A DNA stretch of 5,894 nt, from contig JAZNER010000066.1 in NCBI GenBank assembly GCA_045588675.1, forward strand, positions 1 to 5,894, given 5' to 3'. The translations under genes and the position numbers were made by a program. Below, in pieces: positions 1-5,424 of this stretch. The stretch is from SVTX01 sp045588675. GTDB taxonomy: Bacteria > Bacillota > Clostridia > Oscillospirales > CAG-272. Every line of letters begins with the position of its first letter. Position 1 is the first letter of the stretch. The notes under the pieces are model-generated. The model had not been told where the DNA came from. It searched no databases and saw only the letters and a list, made by a program, of their open reading frames with translations.

Positions 1-2
1 GA

Positions 3-41
3 ACATTTACGCTTTGGATTGAAAAAGGCGGCTTGTCATGA
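3..41 (+). CDS. possible C-terminal tail of the gene upstream of metY (partial)
   Basis: One reading frame entering from the left edge ends in a TGA at 39-41. It would overlap the metY start in the ATGA arrangement common between co-translated genes, and its visible tail reads TFTLWIEKGGLS. A second open frame also enters from the left and ends at TGA 20-22 (tail NIYALD), 15 nt before the metY ATG, so the choice between them is uncertain. The fragment is too short to identify. No promoter is visible in the 37 bases before metY, which fits metY being a downstream gene of an operon. Confidence 0.25.
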   Translation, partial: TFTLWIEKGGLS

Positions 42-1261
42 ATTTTGCCACAGAACTTTTGCACGGCATCGCGCCCGATAAATTGACAGGTTCGACGACG
101 CTTCCAATTTACCAAACTGCCGCTTACAGTCAAGCAACAGCGGAGGATTTGGAAAAAATTTTCGCGAATCGCAAGGCGGGCTTTGTCTACAGTCGCATTG
201 GCAATCCGACAACCGCAATTTTTGAGCGACGACTTGCCGACCTTGAACGCGGCGCGGGAGCCGTCGCCTTCTCGTCGGGTATGACGGCTGTTTCGGCGGC
301 AATCATGAATATTTTAGCGGCGGGCGACGAAATTATTTCAAGCGGCTCCCTTTTCGGCGGGACGAGTGCTCTTTTTCGCGAATTAAAAGATTTCGGCGTC
401 AAAGTCCGATACGTCACTGAAAACCGCGTCGAAAATTTTGCCGCTCTGCTCACCGACAAGACCAAATTGATTTACGCCGAAACAATCGGTAATCCAAAGC
501 TTGATGTGACTGACATTGCCACTCTTGCCAAATTTGCTCACGAAAATAATTTGCCACTCTTTTTGGACAGCACAGTTACGACGCCTTATCTTGTGCGTCC
601 GCTTGAATTGGGCGCAGATGTCGTGATTCACTCGACCTCGAAGATGATTAACGGCGGCGGCAATTCTATCGGCGGCATTGTCGTCGTCGGGAAAAAATTT
701 CGCTGGGACACGAAAAAATTTCCTAAGCTTGCCGAGTTTAAGCAATTTGGTACGATGAGTTATCTTGTCCGCCTTCGCGCAAGAATGTTGACGGACTTTG
801 GCGGTTGTCCGGCTCCGTTTAACATTTTCCTGACACAAGTCGGGCTTGATACTCTTGCACTTCGTATGGAGCGAGCTTGCGGCAATGCTTTGGAGCTTGC
901 GACCTTCTGTGCGGAAAATAAAAAGGTCTCCGTCAACTACCCCAGCTTGGAGAATAATTTTTATCATGAACTCGCCAACGTTCAATTCAATGCTCACTTC
1001 AGCACCATGCTGACTTTGAGACTCGGCACTAAAGAAAAAGCGTTCGGGTTCTTGAATTCGCTCCGGTTTGCCTTAAAGGAATCCAATATCGGCGATGTCC
1101 GAACTTTAGCCATACATCCCGCCTCGACGATTTATCTCAACGCAACGGAAGGCGAAAAATTAAATGCCGGCGTTTCGGAGGATTTGATTCGAGTAAGCGT
1201 CGGCATCGAAGATATTTCTGACTTGCTTTCCGATTTTGAACAGGCTTTGCAAAAAATCTAA
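38..1261 (+). CDS. metY: O-acetylhomoserine sulfhydrylase-type PLP enzyme (Cys/Met metabolism family)
   Basis: This is a full-length cytosolic fold-type I PLP enzyme of 407 residues. The likely reaction is O-acetyl-L-homoserine plus sulfide giving homocysteine, i.e. direct sulfhydrylation in methionine synthesis. Visible family landmarks are YSRIGNPT (51-58, phosphate-binding Tyr and Arg of the neighbouring subunit), SSGMTA (79-84), the cofactor-ring Asp in FLDST (D177), the Schiff-base lysine in HSTSK (K202) followed by GGGNSIGG (206-213), and RVSVGIED near the C-terminus (385-392), which supplies the substrate carboxylate contact. The block around 249-282 (LTDFGGCPAPFN, then LALRMERACGNA) is more like MetY than like cystathionine gamma-synthase or lyase. 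SLFGGT (104-109) carries Phe where many relatives have the PLP-stacking Tyr. The ATG start is supported by AGGCGG at 26-31, six bases upstream. Cystathionine gamma-synthase/lyase activity cannot be excluded by eye. The gene looks intact and housekeeping. Confidence 0.9.
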   Translation: MNFATELLHGIAPDKLTGSTTLPIYQTAAYSQATAEDLEKIFANRKAGFVYSRIGNPTTAIFERRLADLERGAGAVAFSSGMTAVSAAIMNILAAGDEIISSGSLFGGTSALFRELKDFGVKVRYVTENRVENFAALLTDKTKLIYAETIGNPKLDVTDIATLAKFAHENNLPLFLDSTVTTPYLVRPLELGADVVIHSTSKMINGGGNSIGGIVVVGKKFRWDTKKFPKLAEFKQFGTMSYLVRLRARMLTDFGGCPAPFNIFLTQVGLDTLALRMERACGNALELATFCAENKKVSVNYPSLENNFYHELANVQFNAHFSTMLTLRLGTKEKAFGFLNSLRFALKESNIGDVRTLAIHPASTIYLNATEGEKLNAGVSEDLIRVSVGIEDISDLLSDFEQALQKI

Positions 1262-1280
1262 ACCTATCTCTATCAATTCT

Positions 1281-1357
1281 CATATTTTGGATTTGGAACT
1301 TTGCTCTTTCAAACTCATAAAATTTTCGTCTTCGCGATTCCATATATATGGATTTCG
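1281..1357 (+). repeat. intergenic palindromic repeat, copy A
   Basis: This 77-bp stretch behind metY aligns without gaps to 3332-3408, with 66 of 77 positions identical (hand count). The best-conserved core is TTCGCGATTCCATATATATG, identical in both copies and containing the perfect 14-bp palindrome TCCATATATATGGA (1339-1352 here). The left part of this copy has lost the hairpin seen in copy B. Both copies lie in the same orientation and bracket the unknown gene and the relaxase remnant. No coding function is supported: the short frames across it differ between the copies and are by-products of the repeat. Confidence 0.8.
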
Positions 1358-1381
1358 TCATTTGTATCGCATTTGGAGAAG

Positions 1382-1416
1382 AAAAAGCCCTCCGACACTC
1401 GCCGAAGGGCTTTTTT
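1382..1416 (-). terminator. intrinsic terminator between convergent genes
   Basis: Arms 1387-1396 and 1401-1410 enclose a 4-base loop, with an A-run on the left and six T on the right. Read as minus-strand RNA, all ten stem positions pair, two of them as G-U. Read as plus-strand RNA the same two positions become C-A mismatches. The hairpin is about 20 nt past the stop of the minus-strand gene and about 120 nt past the metY stop. It therefore primarily serves the minus-strand gene but probably also stops metY transcripts, since the T-run in that direction is good. Confidence 0.88.
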
Positions 1417-1436
1417 GATAATTATTTGACTTGCTC

Positions 1437-2456
1437 TTAAAAATTCTTAGCGACCTCAAGAAATTTTTCCAACTTTTTATAATCTGAGTAGCTGAACAAC
1501 TTTCTGCATGATTTATAACTGTAAGTATCGCCATGATTATAAGAATAATCTTCACCATGAAGAATTAAGTTAGAAAGCTTTGCAAAAATCTTAAAACCGT
1601 ATTTATCACTGCTATTTGGTTCATAAAGTGACGCTTTTGTAATTTCGTTATAAGGAATTAAATTGCTTCCGACGCTTCCGCCAGTGCAAAATGAATCAAC
1701 AGTCATTGCAAAGCCCGATGATAAGTCTTCAGTGAGTTGCATGAACGCGATTTGATGTTCAGCGTACTTTCCTTGACAAACCATGCGCAATGCCGCAGAT
1801 TTTTCAGCCTTACTGAGCCGGTCAAACGTCGAAACTTGCTTTTCGTTCTTTACAATCGGGAATTTGCCGCCTGTTTGGAAGATTTTTTCGGCGAGGGCTT
1901 TAAGTTCTTCAATCGGAGCGGCTTTTTGCCAGGGCAGTTGTACATTTTCAAAGGAAATTTGCTTTGCGTCGAGTTCCTCTTGACTTTTAGCGCGAATTTT
2001 AATCTTCGGAGTGCCCAAAATCCCGATATATTTTACGCCGGCAATGCGAATCGGCACGTTGAACAGTTCGCCGCAAAGATAAATCGTCTTATAGTCCATT
2101 TGAATCAGCGCGGCAAGGTCTTCTTGATTGAGCGCGGTTGAAACTGCGTTATCGATAATGGTTTCGTCGTCAGTTTTCTCGCTTAGGATAGATTTTTTCT
2201 CGCGAACACGCTGAATGAATTCCAAATTGTCATCGCATTCGACATTGAGAGCCGCGCAAATTTTTGCAGTCAAATTTCTATCGTTGGCGTCGATTTCGCT
2301 GATTGCGTCAGCCTCGTCGTCATAAAAGCGGTCTTCGAGCCACGTAAGCAAGTCGCCATTCTTAAAATACTCGACGACAAGCTCCAAATCGAAATTCTCG
2401 CGCAGTTCTTCGAGCGTAGCGACTTCGACGCCGTCTTTTAGCTTGAGTTTGAACAT
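1437..2456 (-). CDS. protein of unknown function, 339 aa, possible C-terminal PH-like domain
   Basis: I do not recognise a named family. The start is ATG at 2454-2456 because GGGAGG (2464-2469) lies seven bases upstream; a longer frame from a TTG at 2474 would run through that ribosome site. Residues 1-90 form an acidic, mostly helical module whose conserved-looking core is LEELRENFDLELVVEYFKNG (15-34), then LLTWLEDRFYDDEA (36-49); this reads like a recurrent N-terminal adaptor module, though I cannot name it. Residues 112-175 look beta-rich (DYKTIYLCGE, then KYIGILGTPKIKI). Residues 232-293 alternate strands and end in a 'GFAMTVDSF...LIPYNEI...YGFKIF' pattern like bacterial PH-type domains, followed by a Tyr/Ser-rich segment and a closing helix. 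No signal peptide, membrane segment or nuclease motif is visible, so it is probably cytosolic. It has its own promoter and terminator, so it is a complete single-gene unit embedded among mobile-element remnants. Confidence 0.85.
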   Translation of the reverse strand: MFKLKLKDGVEVATLEELRENFDLELVVEYFKNGDLLTWLEDRFYDDEADAISEIDANDRNLTAKICAALNVECDDNLEFIQRVREKKSILSEKTDDETIIDNAVSTALNQEDLAALIQMDYKTIYLCGELFNVPIRIAGVKYIGILGTPKIKIRAKSQEELDAKQISFENVQLPWQKAAPIEELKALAEKIFQTGGKFPIVKNEKQVSTFDRLSKAEKSAALRMVCQGKYAEHQIAFMQLTEDLSSGFAMTVDSFCTGGSVGSNLIPYNEITKASLYEPNSSDKYGFKIFAKLSNLILHGEDYSYNHGDTYSYKSCRKLFSYSDYKKLEKFLEVAKNF

Positions 2457-2463
2457 ATTTGAG

Positions 2464-2469
2464 CCTCCC
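2464..2469 (-). promoter_or_regulatory. ribosome binding site that fixes the start of the 339-aa gene
   Basis: The minus strand reads GGGAGG, then seven bases, then ATG at 2456. This near-perfect Shine-Dalgarno sequence rules out the in-frame TTG codons further upstream at 2474 and 2471, which precede or enter the site itself. Confidence 0.88.
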
Positions 2470-2495
2470 AACAAGTTTTCTTAACTTTTAATGTC

Positions 2496-2524
2496 ATGCT
2501 AACAAAAATTTTTTCTGCCGTCAA
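2496..2524 (-). promoter_or_regulatory. promoter of the 339-aa gene, inside the relaxase 3' end
   Basis: On the minus strand a -35 box TTGACG (2519-2524, five of six consensus bases) is separated by exactly 17 bases from TAGCAT (2496-2501, four of six). The -10 is preceded by TGT, an extended -10. Predicted transcription starts near 2489, giving a leader of about 33 nt that contains the Shine-Dalgarno site. The promoter sits within the last codons of the relaxase remnant, so the downstream gene does not depend on relaxase transcription. Confidence 0.7.
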
Positions 2525-3323
2525 TAAAAAATCCCTGACGAGTTGTTTTTCGCACTTAGAGGACAACTGAACGGCGTCTTTGACTTCCAACTCGTCCGCT
2601 TCCTTTGTCATTGCATCTATCTTCATCACCAAATCAAAATGCTGTTTGCGCAGTCCCCGAAATTTCTTCAAACGCTCCAATTTCGAGTCATCGCCATCTT
2701 GGCACGAAATTATTCCTATATATTTTTCGGGTACGCGACTAAAAAGTCGCGCAAGAAAGGTATCGCCATTTCGCTCCGCTTCTTCCTTTTGCGCTTTCAG
2801 CGTTCTGTGGTCTACTCGTATCGAAAAATCATTTCGCGACAATACTTCATTTTGGATTTCTGCAAAATCTGCTCGCAACATCGTTAAAAAATTTTTGTCC
2901 GCCCACTTACGAGCTTTCGGTGCTCCACGTTTCCATTTCTCCTCGAAAGACGGTTCGGAGCCGTCTTTTTTCTTTCGCGCCAGATATAAAAAGAAACTTT
3001 TTGCCTCTCGTTCTTGTTTTTGCTCCACATCATCTATCACACGTTCCGAAAACATAATGTGAACGTGCGGATGGTGTTGTCCGTCTGACATTACTCCGAT
3101 TTTGTTATGTATCGCGTAGGCGTAATAATGGTCGCTCAAATGTTTGGCGATAAATGCGTCAATAATCTGCCTATACTGCTCGACTGTTTTTAACTCGTTT
3201 GGCAACGCAAACTCAATTTCCATATAACGACGATTGCCGACGCCTTCGTATTCGTCTGCCGCTTGAAAAAAATTTTTTGGGTTGTCTTGCGCCCATTTTG
3301 GCAATCGATGCGCATGAAAAATA

Positions 3324-3347
3324 CAAAATCCCGTATTTGGGATTTTG
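3324..3347. repeat. hairpin at the left edge of repeat copy B
   Basis: Nine-base arms CAAAATCCC (3324-3332) and GGGATTTTG (3339-3347) form a perfect inverted repeat around a 6-base loop. There is no T-run directly after it, so a terminator role is not favoured. It resembles the second palindrome in the same repeat (3390-3403), and both are followed by TTTTGCACTT. Confidence 0.75.
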
Positions 3348-3408
3348 CACTTTGCGCTTTCAAACCACTAAAATCTTCCTCTTCGCGATTCCATATATAT
3401 GGATTTTG
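3332..3408 (+). repeat. intergenic palindromic repeat, copy B
   Basis: This is the second copy of the repeat found behind metY: same orientation, no gaps, 66 of 77 bases identical. It contains the shared 14-bp palindrome TCCATATATATGGA (3390-3403). Within it the 13-mer GGATTTTGCACTT occurs at 3340-3352 and again at 3401-3413, 61 bases apart. The copy abuts the broken 5' end of the relaxase remnant. It might be a non-autonomous mobile repeat or a recombination scar; the sequence alone does not decide. Confidence 0.82.
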
Positions 3409-3490
3409 CACTTCACACACTAAAAAGTACTTTCAAAACCCGTTTCAAGCTCAAAAATCCGTTGCGAGTAAAATTTTTATTCATAAACGC

Positions 3491-3525
3491 AAAAAAAATC
3501 CTCCGCCGAGATTTTTCGACAGAGG
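3491..3525 (-). terminator. intrinsic terminator of the TPR gene
   Basis: Arms 3500-3509 and 3516-3525 enclose a 6-base loop (3510-3515). In minus-strand RNA all ten positions pair, two as G-U, and eight U follow (A-run 3491-3498). In plus-strand RNA the same two positions are C-A mismatches. The hairpin begins 20 nt past the TPR stop codon. The stretch between it and repeat copy B (3414-3490) shows nothing else I can support. Confidence 0.88.
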
Positions 3526-3544
3526 CTTAAATTTTTTCGTATCA

Positions 3545-4123
3545 TTACTCTTCATATCCAAGTTCTTTTGCTTTTATGAAGTCTTCTTGAGCCTTTTTCT
3601 TATCTCCGAGTTCATGATAACTAATACCACGATTATAATATGCATCTTCATTACCAGAATAAATTTCAATCGCTTTGTTAAAGTCTTGAATAGCCAATTT
3701 ATATTGCTTTAATTTATTGTAAGCCTTTCCTCTATACACATAAGACCAAGAATAATTCGGTTTCAACTCTATGGCTTTGTTAAAGTCTTGAAGTGCATTT
3801 TCGTATTGCTCTAATTCATAATAAGCTTCTCCGCGACCACTATAATACCAAGAATAGTTAGATTTTATCTCTATAGCTTTGTTAAAATCTTGAATTGCCC
3901 GCTCATATTGCTTTAATTCACAATAACAGTAACCACGACCACAATATGCCCAATTATCATTAGGATTTATCTCAATAACACAGCCATAGTCTCGAATAGA
4001 CAAATCATATTGCTCTAATTCCTCATAAGTAACAGCTCGACCTGCGTAAGCATCATCATCTCTAGGATTTTCTTTAATCTTTTGCGTGTATTCGGCAATA
4101 TCTTCTTCCAAACTCCAACTCAT
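3545..4123 (-). CDS. tetratricopeptide-repeat protein, 192 aa
   Basis: The protein is a short acidic N-terminal helix (1-20) followed by five consecutive 34-residue TPR units at about 24-56, 57-89, 90-123, 124-157 and 158-191. Each has the G/A-Y-L-Y-A-P pattern of the family, for example AIQDFNKAIEI at the second helix and NP, KPN or similar at the turn. TPR arrays form superhelical protein-binding surfaces, so this is probably a cytosolic scaffold or adaptor; no catalytic domain, signal peptide or membrane segment is fused to it. The start is ATG 4121-4123, with GGAG eight bases upstream. A longer frame from TTG at 4150 would pass through that site, and an ATG two codons upstream is too close to it. 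Three central units share nearly identical DNA. The gene looks more AT-rich than metY, as would fit acquired DNA. It has its own promoter and terminator and lies between two 5'-truncated mobile-element genes. The partner is unknown. Confidence 0.9.
   Translation of the reverse strand: MSWSLEEDIAEYTQKIKENPRDDDAYAGRAVTYEELEQYDLSIRDYGCVIEINPNDNWAYCGRGYCYCELKQYERAIQDFNKAIEIKSNYSWYYSGRGEAYYELEQYENALQDFNKAIELKPNYSWSYVYRGKAYNKLKQYKLAIQDFNKAIEIYSGNEDAYYNRGISYHELGDKKKAQEDFIKAKELGYEE
3551..4054 (-). repeat. 102-bp tandem repeats encoding the TPR array
   Basis: The plus strand carries GCTTTGTTAAAGTCTTGAA at 3672-3690 and 3774-3792, and a one-base variant at 3876-3894, spaced exactly 102 bp (34 codons). 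Conservation at the DNA level, beyond what the TPR consensus requires, points to fairly recent unit duplication or gene conversion. The outer units are more diverged. Confidence 0.85.
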
Positions 4124-4131
4124 AATCATCA

Positions 4132-4135
4132 CTCC
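4132..4135 (-). promoter_or_regulatory. ribosome binding site that fixes the TPR gene start
   Basis: The minus strand reads GGAG, eight bases, then ATG (4123). This selects the third of three in-frame candidate starts (TTG 4150, ATG 4129, ATG 4123). Confidence 0.75.
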
Positions 4136-4141
4136 ATTAAA

Positions 4142-4153
4142 ATTTTGCAAAAT
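4142..4153. promoter_or_regulatory. 12-bp palindrome at the TPR transcription start, possible operator
   Basis: ATTTTGCAAAAT is a perfect palindrome placed directly after the TPR -10 box (it overlaps it by two bases) and covers the predicted start point. That is a typical position for repressor binding. No regulator gene is visible nearby, so an operator role is inference only; chance is possible in AT-rich sequence. Confidence 0.35.
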
Positions 4154-4180
4154 GATAGCAGATAAATTTTAACTTAACAA
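4152..4180 (-). promoter_or_regulatory. promoter of the TPR gene
   Basis: The minus strand reads TTGTTA (4175-4180), 17 bases, then TATCAT (4152-4157, five of six consensus bases) preceded by TGC, an extended -10. The -35 box shares its bases with the stop codon (4175-4177) and first codon of the rightward ArdC-like frame. This leaves that frame no room for a normal start region of its own. Confidence 0.72.
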
Positions 4181-5341
4181 CTGCGCAAAGCCATTGCAAA
4201 AAAAATCTTCAAATCTATTCGCGATAACGGCGTTCAACTTCTAAACGCCGGATTCTTTCCCGAACGACCGTATTGCGCTGACTCTCACTCCTACAAATTC
4301 AGCTCGGCAAATTTTTTGCGTCTGCTTGCCGCAGATAATGATGCTATTTGCAAATGCAACCCACGCTGGATTTCCGTCGACGAAATTAAAAATAATGGTT
4401 GGTCTCTTCGCGAACATGCTAAAACTGAATTGCTTGAAGTCTGGACTAAATCCTCTGACGGCAAACAAGTATGTTTCCTGCAAGAATTTTACAATGCTTG
4501 GAGCATCTTGGATAAAGATTCTTTTAAGCCGGAGAATCAAGAGCTGGAAACCATAATCGAAAATCTTCAAGCTCGTGGGCTTATCGAAAATGGAAACGAC
4601 ATCATTTCTTTTCAAGACTGTATCGACTCGATTAAAAAATTTGCCGAAATTAACGGCGCAGATGAGTTGATTTCTATTCTTACCGTTCAGACTTGGATTG
4701 TGGAAAGCAAATTAAAAACTAAAATGTCGTTGTTCCTTCCCTCTTATCCTGATTCTGTTTTAACCGATATTGAACAAGCTCCAGACAAATTATTTGAGTC
4801 CATGAATAATGCTCGCGCCTTTCTTAAAAAGCTTCTTCATGAAAAAGTAACACCACTTGCGAAAAATCTCCCTACTGATGACTACTTTCGCGATTTAAAA
4901 ATTATTTATCACGGTAGCGAAATCACTTTACAAAATGAAGATGAAACCGTTTATCCGAACGAATCTATTTTAACCGGCGTTTCTGCTTACGAATTTTTAC
5001 GCCTACTTAAAGCAAAAGCGGCGGAGGTACATTTCAAAACTTGGCTGGAGTTTTCTTATAAAGATTATTCTCATGGGAAATTTTTGCTCTCGGACAAAAT
5101 TCCAAAAGATGAATCTGTATCAAACTTCCTGCGCACTCGCTTGGATAAAAATCGCCAACACCTTCTACACAATCCTCAAGATTTGAAGCAATACATTCCT
5201 ACGGGGAAAACTATACGCGCTGATGAACTCTTACAGCAGGTAAAACTTGAATCAACACTTTTTCAAGCCGTCATGGACGACTTTGAGCAGGAAGAAAATT
5301 CCTATTTGAGCAATCATCCTGAACTTTGCCATTTATCCTGA
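4178..5341 (+). CDS. ArdC-like ssDNA-binding domain protein, 5' end apparently lost
   Basis: The frame is open for 387 codons after a TAA at 4175-4177. Residues from about 5 to 110 (counted from 4178) resemble the N-terminal domain of ArdC antirestriction proteins (DUF1738 type): a first helix AIAKKIFKSIRDNG (5-18), SSANFLRLL (42-50), NPRWISVDEIKNNGW (61-75), and FLQEFYNAWSI near 100-110. ArdC proteins bind single-stranded DNA and protect incoming plasmid DNA from restriction. The zinc-protease HExxH of full ArdC proteins is absent. Instead there is an acidic helical region and a C-terminal half I do not recognise, perhaps one of the domains strung together in phage and plasmid polyvalent proteins. 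No ATG, GTG or TTG lies between the stop and a TTG at 4316, which would cut the domain in half and has no Shine-Dalgarno site. Only a few N-terminal residues seem missing, and the lost start coincides with the TPR promoter. It may be silent, or start at a rare codon such as CTG 4181 or ATT 4193. Confidence 0.65.
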   Translation, partial: QLRKAIAKKIFKSIRDNGVQLLNAGFFPERPYCADSHSYKFSSANFLRLLAADNDAICKCNPRWISVDEIKNNGWSLREHAKTELLEVWTKSSDGKQVCFLQEFYNAWSILDKDSFKPENQELETIIENLQARGLIENGNDIISFQDCIDSIKKFAEINGADELISILTVQTWIVESKLKTKMSLFLPSYPDSVLTDIEQAPDKLFESMNNARAFLKKLLHEKVTPLAKNLPTDDYFRDLKIIYHGSEITLQNEDETVYPNESILTGVSAYEFLRLLKAKAAEVHFKTWLEFSYKDYSHGKFLLSDKIPKDESVSNFLRTRLDKNRQHLLHNPQDLKQYIPTGKTIRADELLQQVKLESTLFQAVMDDFEQEENSYLSNHPELCHLS

Positions 5342-5380
5342 TGCTCAATAAAAAATTCGGGTGCATATACTCCTTCTCAA

Positions 5381-5389
5381 TGATATAAT
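5381..5389 (+). promoter_or_regulatory. extended -10 promoter of the Rpn-type gene
   Basis: TGATATAAT is a perfect extended -10 (TGn followed by TATAAT at 5384-5389). No clear -35 is present at 17 bases (GTGCAT), which the extended -10 may compensate for. Transcription would begin near 5396, leaving a leader of about 29 nt that contains GGAG at 5408-5411. Confidence 0.6.
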
Positions 5390-5424
5390 TACCTTAAAAG
5401 TTTTGCTGGAGATGATTTGAATAA

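Larger units (their letters stand above)
2438..3304 (-). pseudogene. MobA/MobL-type relaxase, 5'-truncated remnant
   Basis: Intact MobA/MobL proteins nick and covalently bind the transfer origin of mobilizable plasmids and integrative elements. This 288-codon frame keeps the region starting around PKWAQDNPKNFF (2-13), the strand-helix block EIEFALPNEL (29-38) and the metal-binding histidine motif HHPHVHIMFSER (77-88). It also keeps a Lys/Arg-rich middle (110-136) and a charged, probably helical C-terminal part. Missing is the N-terminal portion (roughly 50-60 residues in the family) with the motif I tyrosine that attacks DNA. The only available start is a TTG at 3304 with no Shine-Dalgarno sequence. 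The open frame extends upstream only to the TAG at 3368-3370, through sequence belonging to repeat copy B. The next internal ATG (codon 28) also lacks a ribosome site. The 3' end overlaps the next gene by 19 bases and reads through that gene's ribosome site, so the C-terminal tail may also be altered. Family assignment is firm; nicking activity is very unlikely. Confidence 0.82.

Noticed and set aside
383..997. Minus-strand frame of 204 codons inside metY
   Set aside because: It lies wholly antisense to a well-supported gene, has no recognisable domain and no ribosome site; it is a shadow of metY codon use.
1236..1418. Short plus-strand frame across the end of metY and repeat copy A, sharing the peptide SSSRFHIYGF with a frame over copy B
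   Set aside because: The shared peptide simply reflects the DNA repeat. There is no ribosome site, and the frames diverge at once outside the repeat.
1737..2141. Plus-strand frame of 134 codons opposite the 339-aa gene
   Set aside because: It is antisense to a gene with promoter, ribosome site and terminator; no domain or start signal is seen.
3332..3408. Repeat copies as phage-type attL/attR sites
   Set aside because: No integrase or tRNA is present, and the two copies differ at 11 of 77 positions spread along their length, unlike a conserved attachment core.
3263..3712. Plus-strand open frame of 149 codons over repeat B and the TPR 3' end
   Set aside because: It runs antisense through the TPR gene and its terminator, has low-complexity Phe/Lys-rich composition and no supported start.
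3576..4051. Regular repeats that could suggest a CRISPR array
   Set aside because: The 102-bp period equals 34 codons in an open frame with the TPR consensus, with no short repeat-spacer alternation.
5341..5388. 15-codon frame starting in a TGATG overlap with the ArdC-like stop
   Set aside because: Too short, no ribosome site, and its end coincides with the Rpn promoter; the overlap is likely chance.
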